A stretch of 64,000 nt of DNA from positions 229,447,265 to 229,511,264 of the forward strand of contig NC_134570.1 in NCBI RefSeq assembly GCF_050947875.1, given 5' to 3'. Both the position numbers and the translations under genes were made by a program. Below, one piece after another: positions 31,195 to 42,110 of this stretch. Under the pieces are notes generated by a model. The model searched no databases. It was not told where the DNA came from and worked only from the letters and a program-made list of their open reading frames with translations. The first letter of the stretch is position 1. The number at the start of each line of letters is the position of its first letter. The stretch is from Dermacentor variabilis (Eukaryota; Arthropoda; Arachnida; Ixodida; Ixodidae).

Positions 31195-32244
31195 TCCGCC
31201 CATTCTGCTCTGATTGACTGTTCCGCCGGTGTCGTACAACTTGAGTCGTGTCAACGCCGAAAAAGACCAGCTGTGCCTCCTGCCGGACTGCTGCAGCCTT
31301 TGGATATACCGGCCGACCCTTTTTTTCGCGTTGGCCTTGATCTCCTTGGACCATTCCCTATATCCGAGGACGGAAATAGGTGGATTGCCGTCGCTACGGA
31401 CTATACAACTCGCTATGCCATTACTAGAGCCCTACCGACCAGCTGCGCTACAGACGTCGCTGATTTCTTGCTTCACGACGTTATCTTGCACCACGGTGCA
31501 CCTCGTCAACTTCTCACCGATCGTGGCAGATACTTTCTTGCCAAAGTCATCGACGACCTACTTCGATCATGTGCTACTAAACATAAACTTACTACCGCTT
31601 ACCATCCTCAAACTAACGGTCTTACCGAACGCCTGAACCGCACATTAACGGACATGCTCGCAATGTATGTTTCCTCCGATCACCGCGACTGGGACATTGC
31701 TCTACCATTTGTCACGTTCGCCTACAATTCCTCGCGCCACGACACAGCTGGTTATTCACCCTTCTATCTCCTCTTCGGCCGTGAGCCGACTTTGCCTTTC
31801 GAGACACTCCTCTCGACCACGCTCGACTCGCCGACAGAGTACACTCGGGATGTAATAGCCACAGCGACCCAAGCACGCCAGATTGCCCGCATTCGTCTGT
31901 CTGCTTCCCAGACACGCCAGAAGTGCCGTTACGACAAACGCCATCACGACGTGAACTACGAACCAGGCGCTCTTGTGCTAGTATGGTATCCAGCTCGGCA
32001 TGTTGGTCTTTCCGAGAAATTACTCTCGCGATACTATGGCCCTTACCGCATCCTTCGCCAGGTGACCCCTGTCACATATGAAGTGTCTCCGCTGAATGCC
32101 ACGGTGCCTTCACCCCTCTCTGACATCATCCACGTCAGCCGTCTCAAACCTTACCTTTCTTCGACCGATGAGCCGCACCAATCAGGTGCTTTTTCCGACG
32201 GGGGTGATGTCACAGTCGGTAAGGTGGAAAGAAGACGACGCTGA
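31195..32244 (+). CDS. Ty3/gypsy integrase fragment, open frame
   Basis: Open across about 340 codons with no stop. It starts inside the integrase with LESCQRRKRPAVPP (end of the zinc domain). Catalytic residues are present: GLDLLGPFPISEDG (first D), LLTDRGRYF (second D), NGLTERLNRTL (E). A GPY/F-type block (SRYYGPYRILRQVTPVTYEV) and DIIHVSRLKPYLSS follow at the C-terminus. The H2C2 zinc ligands, RT, protease and gag are missing. It lies on the strand opposite to Gypsy-B and inside TIR copy 1; copy 2 lacks it, which fixes the relative age. The ATG at 31123 falls in TIR-element sequence and is not its true start. Confidence 0.85.
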   Translation, partial: SAHSALIDCSAGVVQLESCQRRKRPAVPPAGLLQPLDIPADPFFRVGLDLLGPFPISEDGNRWIAVATDYTTRYAITRALPTSCATDVADFLLHDVILHHGAPRQLLTDRGRYFLAKVIDDLLRSCATKHKLTTAYHPQTNGLTERLNRTLTDMLAMYVSSDHRDWDIALPFVTFAYNSSRHDTAGYSPFYLLFGREPTLPFETLLSTTLDSPTEYTRDVIATATQARQIARIRLSASQTRQKCRYDKRHHDVNYEPGALVLVWYPARHVGLSEKLLSRYYGPYRILRQVTPVTYEVSPLNATVPSPLSDIIHVSRLKPYLSSTDEPHQSGAFSDGGDVTVGKVERRRR

Positions 32245-32359
32245 TGGTGGTCTTGGAGACGACGAAGAAGTGTTTTAGCAAGATCGATGCTCTACGCTTG
32301 TTGGCTCAGCCATTAAAAGCTACCTGTAAATAGACGAACGCTTCTTCCTTCCCGTAACA
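32205..32359 (+). repeat. Probable 3' LTR of the gypsy fragment
   Basis: Starts TGATGTCACAG directly after a purine run ACGGGGG (32198-32204) and ends CCCGTAACA, with TG...CA ends. Right after it the sequence returns to TIR-element DNA shared with copy 2 (ACATCTGTAGAACCAGCTTC). No second LTR is present, so boundaries are inferred. The integrase reading frame overlaps its first ~40 bases. Confidence 0.55.
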
Positions 32360-32369
32360 TCATTATACA

Positions 32370-33679
32370 TCTGTAGAACCAGCTTCCTGACAGAGTACTT
32401 GCTATACCTGATCATGCTTATTTGTGCAGTGCTGTTGAACAATACATATTGATGCAATGAATATTTACACACTCGAATTATCACGAAACATGGTTGTTTT
32501 ACAATTCTGCCCTTTGCTTTCTATTGGTGTTAGATTTTGCATAAGCATGCCCCCCTATGCAATAGTATATTGAAGTGTAAGGGTTCAATAAAAGGTGATG
32601 AACTAAATCTAAGTGCAAGAGCTTTTTTTTTCACCTATGACTCCCATTGAAATGCGACTTCCATGGCTGGCAAAACAACCCCTCGCCTTGTGTTAGCAGC
32701 AGAATGCTATAGCCACAGTGGCAGGTGAACAAATTGAAGAACAATATTTCTGTCTATAATTTTTTTTCTTGCCTGTATGTAAGTAAGGTTTGGAATAAGT
32801 TTGTCATTGCAAAAAAGCCCAGTTTGTGTTATTTTATGGAATAAACCACATATTGTGTATAGTTGAAATGCAGAAATTTGTTCTAAAATCCTCGGGTGAT
32901 ATATGTTCTTGCAAGTAGCATGGTATTTCATTATTTATAAAGATAGTAATCGCAGCGGATATCGTTATATGGTTTTACACACTAATATATGTGATCACAA
33001 ACTTATTAGAAACTTACTAGAAACATGTAAGGCATGAATGTTTCTGCACACTTGATCAGCCGTAAACGTGCAAGAAATGCTTGTACTGGCTGACTTCACT
33101 GCACAGTTTTGATTTACTTTTCTTCAGCGTGTCGTTTTATACTGTTTTATCTCCACAAGAACAGGCCATTTACCTGCTTTTCGCATTGTTGCACGAGTTC
33201 TACATAATTGTGCAGGAGGGTACGTTGTCACTGTGCCATTATAGCAAGCAATTTACTTAATCTACTAGCTGTACAGTTAAGTACCTTGCAGAGCATGTGT
33301 TCATACAGATGCAGTAAGGATACAAAGTCCGCAACATAGTCAATGTTTATTGGTTTCTGTGCAAGAAAAAAAAAATATCCAGAGAAGAGGTGCAACTTAA
33401 CGCGCATGTAATGTTTTATTCATGCCACGGATTTAATGCTATCGTAGCAAATTCATTACGATAGCCTACACTTTCGCTCTGTCAAATTTAATAAGAGGCA
33501 AGATAAGCTTTCAAGATGCATCGGGAAATTCATGCTTGAAAACCGACAAGAAAATGCAACTGAACGGTACCGCGTTCAGCGCAACGTTGAAACTTCGGGT
33601 ACTTTGCTGTCTTGTCATTTGCCCTTGCCAAGTTTGAAGTAATTCAAGCTGCTTTGTAAGCGCGATTTCTGCATGCTAC
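32370..33679. other. TIR element internal DNA, no gene recognised
   Basis: Mirrored on the other strand at about 43960-45330 in TIR copy 2, including TTAATGCTATCGTAGCAAATT-type and CACTGTGGCTATAGCATTCT blocks. AT-rich, without a conserved frame. Confidence 0.5.
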
Positions 33680-33937
33680 TCAGCAAAAGAAAATTGTGAC
33701 GACCTCGTCGTCTGCTGGGGTTCGAACACCTCCTAGCACTGAGAACTCCCAAAGGCGTACGAAGCAAACGTGAAAATGCACTTCATTTGCTGTGTAGCGT
33801 GTCAACAAACGCATAGCAATCGGAGAATGCAATCTGCGGTACAAGTTTTTTATTCTCCCTTCGCGTACGTACCGAATTCGACGATCCACCTCTCCGTGCA
33901 TTGCACTTGTCGTGCGAGACGCCATTTTCCAAAACAA
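33680..33937 (-). CDS. Unrecognised 85-codon frame at the TIR element end
   Basis: Minus strand, about 200 bp inside the right terminus of TIR copy 1. An internal MASRTTSAMHGEVDRRIRYV start followed by REGRIKNLYRRLHSPIAMRL is basic. The same DNA in copy 2 (about 43745-43990) is close in sequence but carries an early stop. It could be the first exon of a transposon protein; no family was recognised. Confidence 0.25.
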   Translation of the reverse strand: MFWKMASRTTSAMHGEVDRRIRYVREGRIKNLYRRLHSPIAMRLLTRYTANEVHFHVCFVRLWEFSVLGGVRTPADDEVVTIFFC

Positions 33938-34141
33938 ACCGGCGGAATAGCTCCGTTGACAGCTCTCCGCGCAATTTCGACGGAAAATCGCAGCGATCGG
34001 TGCGACGGTGCGACTGTGCGACCAACCGGTTGGTCGCAGCCGAAAATTGGGGGGTCGGCACTGCGACTGCGATTTTCATCGCAAACGACGGAAATCGCAC
34101 TTCCGGTGCGACGAAAATCGCATCATGTGAAACAGGCTTTA

Positions 34142-34185
34142 GGCGGCGAAACGGGGTCACCCGATAAAGATAAGTACAGGTGTCA
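34142..34185 (-). repeat. Gypsy-B LTR segment (3' LTR, outer 44 bp)
   Basis: GGCGGCGAAACGGGGTCACC, then TAAGTACAGGTGTCA, matching 39687-39730 with four differences. In element orientation it is the LTR start (TGACACCTG), directly after the polypurine tract. Confidence 0.8.
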
Positions 34186-34187
34186 AT

Positions 34188-34199
34188 ACCCCCCTCTTA
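34188..34199 (-). promoter_or_regulatory. Gypsy-B polypurine tract
   Basis: In element orientation TTAAGAGGGGGGTAT directly precedes the 3' LTR start TGACACC; AAGAGGGGGG is the expected plus-strand primer site. Confidence 0.75.
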
Positions 34200-34278
34200 A
34201 AAAGCATCGACCCGATGCTGCATACAAATGAAAGTAATAAAGAAAAACACCCGTAGCAAACAAAAGTAAGGAAGTTCG

Positions 34279-37026
34279 TCAGCGTCCGTAAAAGGGTTTC
34301 AGACGCACCACGTGGACCCCTTGAGATCGTGCGCGGCGCCGCTGTGAATGCGAAATTCCGTCTGGAACGACCTCATCGTCCAGTGCGCCAATAGTCGAAT
34401 GACCTTGTAGGGTCCGAAATAGCGGCGCAATAGTTTCTCACTCAGTCCTCGTCGGCGTATCGGTGTCCAAACTCAAACACGGTCGCCGGGCTGGTACTCG
34501 ACGAAGCGTCGTCGGAGGTTGTAGTGTCGGCTGTCGGTCCTCTGTTGGTTCTTGATCCGCAGGCGGGCGAGCTGTCGGGCTTCTTCGGCGCGCTGGAGAT
34601 AGCTAGCGACGTCAACGTTCTCTTCGTCAGTGACGTGGGGCATGCATGGCGTCGAGCGTCGTCGTCGGGTTCCTGCCGTAAACCAGCTTAAACGGCGTGA
34701 TCTGTGTTGTTTCTTGCACCGCCGTGTTGTAAGCGAAGGTTACATACGGCAGGACCGCATCCCACGTCTTGTGCTCGACGTCGACGTACATTGCTTGCAT
34801 TTCGGCGAGGGTCTTTTTCAGGCACTCCGTGAGAATATTCGTCTGCGGATGGTAGGCAGTTGTTCTCCTGTGACTTGTCTGGCTGTACTGCAGAATGGCT
34901 TGGGTGAGCTCTGCTGTAAAATCCGTTCCTCTGTCGGTTATGAGGACTTCTGGGGCACCATATCGCAGCAGGATGTTCTCGACGAAAAATTTCGCCACTT
35001 CGGCTGCGCTGCCTTTTCGTAGAGCTTTAGTTTCAGCAAAGCGGGTGAGATAGTCCGTCGCCACGACGATCAACTTATTCCCGGATGTTGACATCGGAAA
35101 CGGCCCCAACAAATCCATCCCAATCTGCTGGAATGGTCGGCGAGGAGGTTCGATCGGCTGTAGTAATTCTGCTGGCCTTGTCGGTGGTGTCTTGCGTCGT
35201 TGACAGTCTCGGCATGTCTTGACGTAACGGGCGACGTCGGCAGTCAGACGCGGCCAGTAATACCTTTCCTGTATTCTCGACAGCGTCCGGGAGAATCCGA
35301 GGTGCCCAGCGGTTGGATCGTCGTGTAGGGCGTGCAGTATTTCTGGACGCAGCGCTGACGGTACAACAAGAAGGTAGCTGGCGCGGACACGTAAGAAGTT
35401 CTTCTTCACGAGCAGGTTGTTTTGTAGCGTGAACGAAGACAGCCCGCGCTTAAATGCCCTAGGGACAACGCCGGTGTTCCCTTCCAAATACTCGACGAGG
35501 CCTTTTAGCTCCGGGCCTGCTCGTTGCTGTTTAGTGAAGTCTTCCGCGCTTATTATCCCAAGGAAGGCTTCGTCATCCTCGTCGTCTTGCGGTGGGGGAT
35601 CGATGGGGGCTCGCGATAAGCAGTCGGCGTCGGAGTGTTTTCTTCCGGACTTGTATATTACCGTGACGTCATATTCTTGCAGTCTGAGGCTCCACCGCGC
35701 CAGCCGTCCTGAAGGGTCCTTTAAGTTAGCTAGCGAACACAACGCGTGATGGTCACTGACGACACTGAATGGCCTCCCATAGAGGTAAGGGCGGAATTTA
35801 GCTGTAGCCCAAATGATGGCGAGGCATTCCTTTTCAGTCGTAGAATAATTGTTTTCCGCTTTTGACAGCGACCGGCTAGCATACGATATCACCCGTTCAA
35901 GTCCTTCTTTCCTCTGGACTAGGACGGCACCGAGGCCTAGGCTACTGGCGTCAGTGTGGATTTCGGTATCGGCGTCCTCGTCGAAGTGTGCAAGTACCGG
36001 CGCCGACTGCATGCGTCGTTTGAGTTCTTGAAATGTCTTGGCCTGCGGCGTTTCCCACTTGAACTCGAAATCACATTTGGTTAGATGCGTTAGCGGCTCC
36101 GCGATGCGTGAAAAGTCCTTGACAAAGCGTCTATAGTAGGCACACATGCCAAGGAATCTGCGCACTGCCTTCTTGCCGGTTGGCTGCGAGAATTTTGCGA
36201 TGGCAGCTATCTTCTGTGGGTCGGGGCGTACTCCTGATTTGCTGATGACGTGGCCTAGGAACAAAAGCTCATCGTAAGCGAAGCGACACTTTTCCGGCTT
36301 CAGAGTGAGCCCTGATGACTTAATGGCCTCTAACACTGTCGCAAGCCGCCTAAGGTGATCGTCGAAATTTCCGGTGAAGACAACGACGTCATCCAAGCAA
36401 ACAAGGCACGTCTGCCACTTCAGTCCGGCTAACAGCGTGTCCATGACGCGCTGAAACGTTGCAGGCGCCGAGCACAGTCCGAATGGCGTGACCTTGAACT
36501 CGTAGAGGCCGTCTGGCGCGATGAAGGCAGTCTTTTCGCGATCTCTCTGGTCGACTTCCATTTGCCAGTAGCCAGACTTGAGGTCCATCGACGAGAAGTA
36601 TTTCGCGTTGCAGAGCCGATCCAATGCGTCGTCTACTCGTGGGAGGGGGTATACATCCTTCTTCGTGATCTTGTTCAGTCGACGATAATCGACGCAGAAG
36701 CGTAGGGTTCCGTTCTTTTTCTTCACCAGGACTACAGGAGAGGCCCACGGGCTTTTCGACGGCTGGATGATGTCGTCGCGCAGCATTTCGTCGACTTGTT
36801 GCCTAATAGCTTCATGTTCTCGCGTCGAAACTCGGTAAGGGCTCTGGCGGAGTGGTCGAGCGCTCTCTTCGGTTATTATGCGATGCCTTGCAACAGGTGT
36901 TTGTCGAATCCTCGATGACGTCGAAAAGCAGTCTTTGTATCGTCGGAGAAGACTTCTGATCTGTTGCTGCTTACTCATAGGAAGACTTGGACTCACGTCG
37001 AAGTCTGGTTCGGGGACCATGCTCAT
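34279..37026 (-). pseudogene. Gypsy-B pol: RT, RNase H, integrase
   Basis: Minus-strand frame of 799 codons (37026-34627). RT: VVLVKKKNGTLRFCVDYRRL, SSMDLKSGYWQMEV, FKVTPFGLCSAPATFQRVMD; catalytic box CLDDVVVF (LDD kept). RNase H: IHTDASSLGLGAVLVQ, STTEKECLAIIWA, VVSDHHAL. Integrase zinc domain: HDDPTAGHLGFSRTL...CRDCQRRK. Core: MDLLGPFPMSTSG, LITDRGTDF and NILTECLKKTL (D, D and E kept; the usual NGLTER is NILTEC). Near 34640 a one-base shift moves the C-terminus (VASYLQRAEEARQLARLR, GLSEKLLRRYFGPYKVIR) to another frame ending about 34279 in RLKPFYGR. Apart from this and a few changes it is nearly intact. Confidence 0.9.
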
Positions 37027-37194
37027 CGGGGTAGATGCGGCTAAATCCTAGAGGACAAAGGCATCGCTGGTTTCCACAATTTCCTCGATATATGTGATTG
37101 TCGTGCCCTTGTTGACGTGCTTGAACTCTTGGCTGAAGTTGGTTAGCATAACTTCCACTTGCCCTCCGTGGAGTCGACGGGTTGACTCTTGGAG

Positions 37195-39151
37195 TCAACG
37201 CAAGAGTCGACTCGTGGAGTCGACTCTTGCGACGCAAATTTCACGGTCGAGCAGTAGATGTTGGTCGCCCTCGATGACGCCTTCTACGTCAGCGGGTGTT
37301 TCGGTGCCGGCGGAAATAATAATGCTGGAGCGCGGCGGGATGCTCACTTGATCTTCGAGCACACTCAAGGCGTGGTGACTACGACAGCTCTCCGGCGGTA
37401 TCGCTTGATATTGCGACAGCGTTATCGATTTCGACTTCAGGTAGACGACTGCGTCATGTTGATTCAGGAAGTCCATGCCGAGAATGACGTCTCGTGAACA
37501 CTGTTGGAGGATAACGAAGGTGGCAGGACAAGTCCGGTCATGAACGGTAATTCTTGCCGTGCAGATCCCAGTCGGCAAAATCAGGTGTCCTCCAGCGGTC
37601 CGAATTTGAGGGCCTTCCCATGCAGTCTTAACTTTCCTCAACTGGGCGGCGATGGGTCCACTCATGACGGAGTAATCGGCTCCTGTGTCTACTAAAGCGG
37701 TGACTGCGTGGCCGTCGAGAAGCACGTCGAGGTCGGTGGTTCTTTGTCTTGCGTTACAGTTAGGTCTTGGCGTCGGATCACGGCTGCGTCGTGTTGAACT
37801 GAAGTTGGAACGTCGCGTCGTCAAGTCGTCTTTCGTCGGTGTAGTCTTGGCTTCCTGATTTCGTCGAGACGGCGGCGTGTCGTTATGTCGTCGAGGTAGT
37901 TTCTTCTGTGTCTTCGTCGGCGGCGGAGGATCTTCGTCAATTCGACGAACAGCAACCGCACCTCCATCGGTTGCTGCTTTTAGTTTTCCGGATATGGGCT
38001 CGCTGACCGGCCTCGGGCTGGGCCAGTGTATGGACGGCGCTGCGGCGACAGGTAGCGGCCTGGTGATGGCGAACGCGACGGTCGTCGAGAGCTCCACTGA
38101 GTAGCGGCGAGGTAGTCGGCGATATCGCGGGGGGAGTTGGCCTTGCTGCGGGCGCGGAGCGTTCACGGCGAAACCTCGCAGTCCCATCTCCCGGTATGGA
38201 CATCGTCGGTAGACGTGACCTGCTTCTCCGCAGTGGTAGCAGAGCGGGCGGTGGTCAGGAGAGCGCCAAATGTCCGTCTTCCTCGTGTAGGTGCGCTGGG
38301 CGACGGGTGGTCGCGCTGGCGGCGGCGGCGGATGACAGAACTGCGGCGTGACAGGACCTTGACGGCGTGCGACGGCGGCGTAGGTCATCGCTTGCGGCTC
38401 AGGCTGCCGCGATTCAGGGGCTACTCCAAGTTGTTGTTGGAGCTCCTCACGCACGGCGTCGGTAATCGAAGCCACTTGAGGCTGTGATGATGGGAACAGC
38501 TTTCGTAGCTCCTCCCGCACGTCAGCTCGGATAGCCTCGCGTAGGTCGTCGGTGGCCAGTGACTGAACTCCCCGGCGTAGTTTGTCAAGTTCGTGCGGTG
38601 GTCGAATTGCCGGTTTCGCATCTCGAGTGTCTTCTCGATGCTGGTGGCTCGAGAAGAAACTCGTCGACGGTCTTCGGTGGGCTTCGTACCATTCCGGAAA
38701 AAGTTCCTCCTTCACACCACGCATCAGCAGGCGGACTTTCTTCTCCTAGGACATTCTTGGGTCTGGGTGGCGGAACAGACGGCTCATTTCCTCAGTGAAG
38801 ATCGCAATCGTCTCATTCGGCAGCCACGCTCTGCTCCAGTAGAGCTTGGGCTCGCTCTTTTCGCACGACGCTTGTAAGTGTTTGCAGGAAGCCGCTACGG
38901 AAAAGTTCCCAGGTCGTTAAGGTGGCTTCTCGGTTCTCGAACCACGTCCTGGCCGCGTCTTCCAATGCGAAGTAGACATATCGGAGTTTGTCGTCGCTGT
39001 TCCAGTTGTTAAACGTAGCGACTCTCTCGTACGTCTCAAGCCAGCTTTCCGGGTCCTCGAAAGTTGAACCGCGGAACGTCGGAGGCTCCCTGGGCTGCTG
39101 CAGCACGACGGGGGACGCTGGGGCTGCCATTGGGGTGGACTTGGTGGCCAT
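37195..39151 (-). pseudogene. Gypsy-B gag and protease
   Basis: Gag starts at ATG 39151 (MATKSTPMAAPASPVVLQQP) and reads FRGSTFEDPESWLETYERVA, YFALEDAARTWFEN, as in gypsy capsids. A shift near 38830 moves to LPNETIAIFTEEMSRLFRHP with a stop near 38760; the 509-codon frame from 38724 follows. That frame has a knuckle CYHCGEAGHVYRRCPYR (C-x2-C-x4-H-x4-C), a proline/arginine-rich linker, and a retropepsin motif HAVTALVDTGADYSVMSGP with the flap-end VILGMDFLNQHDAVV. It ends at 37195 about 170 bp before the long pol frame, where a broken segment links them. Particle formation and polyprotein processing are the family roles. Confidence 0.87.
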
Positions 39152-39304
39152 CTTCCTAGTCGTCTCAGGCCGTGCTCAGGTCGTAGTCCGTGCTCCGGGG
39201 GCAGTCCTTGCAGCCTGCGGCTACCTCGCTGGTTCTTGGCGACGTTGGTGTCTTCCGCGTGAGGGCTTGGGTCACGGCTTTGTGGGAGCGTCCGGTACAT
39301 GAAC

Positions 39305-39323
39305 GCAAAGCACCTTCACCAGA
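39305..39323 (-). promoter_or_regulatory. Gypsy-B candidate primer-binding site
   Basis: In element orientation the LTR end CACGTGACA is followed by TC and then TGGTGAAGGTGC; TGG would pair with a tRNA 3' CCA after a two-base gap. Confidence 0.45.
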
Positions 39324-39730
39324 TGTCACGTGGTCGTGACATCAAAGAACACAGTAGCAATACTGTGAAAGGCAAAACAAGCTTTTATTGGGCGAACCTG
39401 TGCCCACAAAACAGGCTACACTTAAGCGGCGAACACAGTCGGCGATTGTCGAAAATCTGATCAGCGGGTCAAGCGCGTCGGCTTTTATAAAGCAGTCGTC
39501 GAACGTTCCAGACTAATCGTTCGGACCTGCGTGCCTTCCACAAAGTTCTACACCATTCGCGTCACGCGATGAAATCAGATAACATGAGGTTCGGCGACAA
39601 CAGACAGCCGGGTAGAAGCATCGATAACTTTCCAGAAACTTCGGATACGTGCAGGCGCGTCCCGCGCTGTGCGATTACATTTGTTAGGCGGCGAAACGTG
39701 GTCGCCCGATAAATATAAGTACACGTGTCA
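39324..39730 (-). repeat. Gypsy-B 5' LTR (407 bp)
   Basis: In element orientation from TGACACGTGTAC to CCACGTGACA. Contains ATTTATCGGGC near its start, a TTTATAAAAG-like TATA region on the element strand at about 39480-39490, and AATAAAAGC near 39395. The right edge abuts LINE-3 coding sequence (codons for EETIEHI), so Gypsy-B inserted into LINE-3. Confidence 0.85.
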
Positions 39731-40500
39731 ATATGTTCAATTGTTTCCTCGCTGTAGCAACTCTCAAAGGGTGCACTGTCAGTCAGTCCTATGCGGCAAG
39801 GAAATGTGTTCTTAAAATACACCCCAAGCCACAGTCAGCAGAGAACAGTTGCATCAATTTAAAAAAGCTCAGATGCAATGCGTAGTCGGAGGGATGGGTC
39901 CAGGTGGTGCAGTCGACTATTCCGGAAACCTGGCATGTTCTACGTGGGTCGTGTGGCATCACGCACGAGTATGCAAAGCTTTATTGCTACATCGGTTCTT
40001 GATAGCACGATGGGTTCCTTTCGAGCATTTTCTTGAGCCCTTCTACCAGCTTCCTTGGCATGTTCATTGCCTCTGATGCCGGATTTGCCTGGGAGCCACT
40101 GAAAAAGTCATGTCCTTTTTCTGTTGGTGACACAGCTGCTTTATTTCTAGCACAAGTTGTACTTGCGGTCCACGACGTAGAGCGTATAGAAGACAATGCA
40201 GGGCTCCCTTTTAATCGGTAAAGATGCTCCATCTTCGTGGTATATATTCATGAATCATGTGAAGTGTGCTGTAAATTGCAGCATTCAGTTTTAAACTGAA
40301 TGACCACGGTTTTTCCGGGGAAGATCACAGCTCCTGTAGATCCGTCAACAGCTGTCGAGCCATGGGTGTAAATGTGTAGATGGTCCGTGTACATCTCATG
40401 CAGCATGAGCAGAGATAGCTGCTTGAGAGCTGGCAGCGAGAATCCTGCTTTCGTTCGAATACCTGGTACCGATAGTCGAGCTTGTGGGCGAGTCAAACAT
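39731..40500 (-). pseudogene. LINE-3 ORF2: RNase H and C-terminal zinc region
   Basis: Minus strand. RNase H: HIYTHGSTAVDGSTGAVIFP (about 40390-40330; TDGS changed to THGS), then in another frame QWLPGKSGIRGNEHAKEAGR near 40100. The C-terminal zinc segment, GLTDSAPFESCYSEETIEHI (about 39790-39731), stops exactly at the Gypsy-B LTR. Several shifts separate the blocks. Confidence 0.75.
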
Positions 40501-41463
40501 CAAGGAAGTGGATAATCTCTCGGCAAGTGCATAATCTCTAGAAATACATTCACGGTACGCCGATATCTCCTGGCAAAAGGAGGCACTGGGCCTGACTTTC
40601 GGCAGTGTGGCTAGGTGGTGGAAAGGGACGCGGGCAAGGGGCCTGATAAGTGCTCTGGATATTTCCAATGTGATACGAGTTGTGACTAGGTAGTCTTGAG
40701 CTATCGCAATTGTTTCTAACGTCGATGTGCAGCGCCGCAGTCCAAGAGAAACCCTAAGTACCTGCGCCTGAGCACTCTCGATTGTGTGGACGCAGCTTCT
40801 GCCGGTATTGCTCAGTAAAGGTAAGCTGTACCTCATATACCCGAGAAACAGTGCCCTGTAGAGTTGTTACATCGCGTGTACTGACGCACCCCACGTTTTC
40901 CCTCCAAGAAATGTGAAAACATCTGAAATGGCCGTTAGACGTTTTCTCAGGTGGGTCACATGGGGACTCCAGCTGAGGCCTCAGTCAATGAACACCCCTA
41001 AAAATCTGTGCGTCCTGGTGTAACGGAGGTTTTGCCCATTGATAGGTATGGTGTAGGACATCATTAGCTTCCGTGTAAATGCCACGAGCGCGTATTTCTC
41101 GGGTGAAATCTGCTGGCCATGTGCGCTAGGGTTAGCCGATATTGAAGCCGCGGCTTTTTGAAGCCTCGCGCGCAATTGAGGATGTGTTGCACCTGACGTC
41201 CACATGTCGTCGTACATCGACATTTGGACAGCGCTGTGCATGTGATCCACGAGGCCGACAAGAACAAGGTTGAATAGTGTGGGGCTCAAGACCCCACCTT
41301 GGGGAACACCACGGTGTGTGTAGTATTCAGAGGTGGAACCATGATCAGTCTGCAAAAAAGGCACCTCATGTGTAAGTAGTTGCGGGTCCACCGGTACACT
41401 GGGCGACCAATCGGCCAACCAATCCCAGCGTATAAAGTACAGCATCCCGAGCAACGTTGTCAT
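40501..41463 (-). pseudogene. LINE-3 ORF2: reverse transcriptase C-terminal half
   Basis: Minus strand. GVPQGGVLSPTLFNLVLVGL, then MSMYDDMWTSG: the catalytic box has lost one residue (family Y-x-D-D, here Y-D-D). Then ARLQKAAASIS, QQISPEKYALVAFTRK and RFLGVFID (to 40981). After a frame change come MRYSLPLLSNTGRS and SAQAQVLRVSLGLRRCTSTL (40836-40396). Catalytically dead as written. Confidence 0.8.
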
Positions 41464-42110
41464 AAGCTCTTTTTATGTCCAGAAACTATGCGACAGATAA
41501 CCGTTCACACCTCTGTTGACGTTGAAAGTAAGGGACTAGATCTATGGCATTATCAATGGAGCAGCAGGAACGTGAAAGACCGGCCATAGTGGTTGGATAA
41601 ACTTTCTAATGTTCCAAGTACCACTCCTACCTGGCAAACATGATGCGTTACTTCACCCTCCCTACGCAACTAGCCAGCGTGATTGGGCGGTATGACGTGA
41701 GCTCTAGTGCTGACTTCCCATGTTTAAGGAGTGGCACCAGACGTCTCGTCTTCCGTTCTTGAGGAACGTTTCCATCCCACCAGGATTCACTGCATATATA
41801 TCCAACAACGCAAGCCGTGCTCGCACGCCGAGGTGGCACGAGATGTGGTAGGATATGTCACCTGGCCTACGTGACGAAGGCCGATTATATAAAACAAAAG
41901 CCGCATCGAGCTCCTCGGTGGGGAAAGACTCATCCATGCATAAATCCTGTGAATGCAGCCCGATGCTATCCGTACCAAGGGAGCCTGTGTACGTTGACTG
42001 TCCTGTAACCTTCCTGCAGACATCTTCCGCTACCTCGATGTCCTCTCGATGTTGGAAAAGCACCAAGGATTTGAATGGCACGCGTTGTTCGGGAAATACA
42101 CATAGGCCTC
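41464..42110 (-). pseudogene. LINE-3 ORF2: reverse transcriptase N-terminal part
   Basis: Minus strand, frames shifting. MDESFPTEELDAAFVL, RRPGDISYHISCHLG, WDGNVPQERKTRRLVPLLKHG, then LTSYRPITLASCVGRV (to 41648). The finger-palm segment that should follow (FRRG...LDVKGAYD) is absent or unrecognisable between about 41640 and 41470, so an internal deletion is likely. Confidence 0.7.

Larger units (their letters stand above)
27916..34138 (-). mobile_element. 6.2-kb TIR element, copy 1 (PIF/Harbinger-like ends)
   Basis: Left end AGGTTGTTTCACATGCTGCG; right end, inverted, AGCCTGTTTCACATGATGCG. It interrupts the Gypsy-B LTR exactly at TTA (34139-34141 retained; 27913-27915 now AAA). Subterminal DNA is crowded with GTCGC/GCGAC motifs. 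A 3-bp TTA target and such ends point to PIF/Harbinger. I do not recognise a transposase inside. It carries a LINE 3' half (29700-31100) and a gypsy fragment (about 31195-32359). An inverted relative starts at 43542. Confidence 0.7.

Noticed and set aside
33770..34231. Plus-strand frame of 153 codons at 33770-34231
   Set aside because: It runs through the GTCGC-rich subterminal repeats of the TIR element and into the LTR; the same composition opens several frames on both strands.
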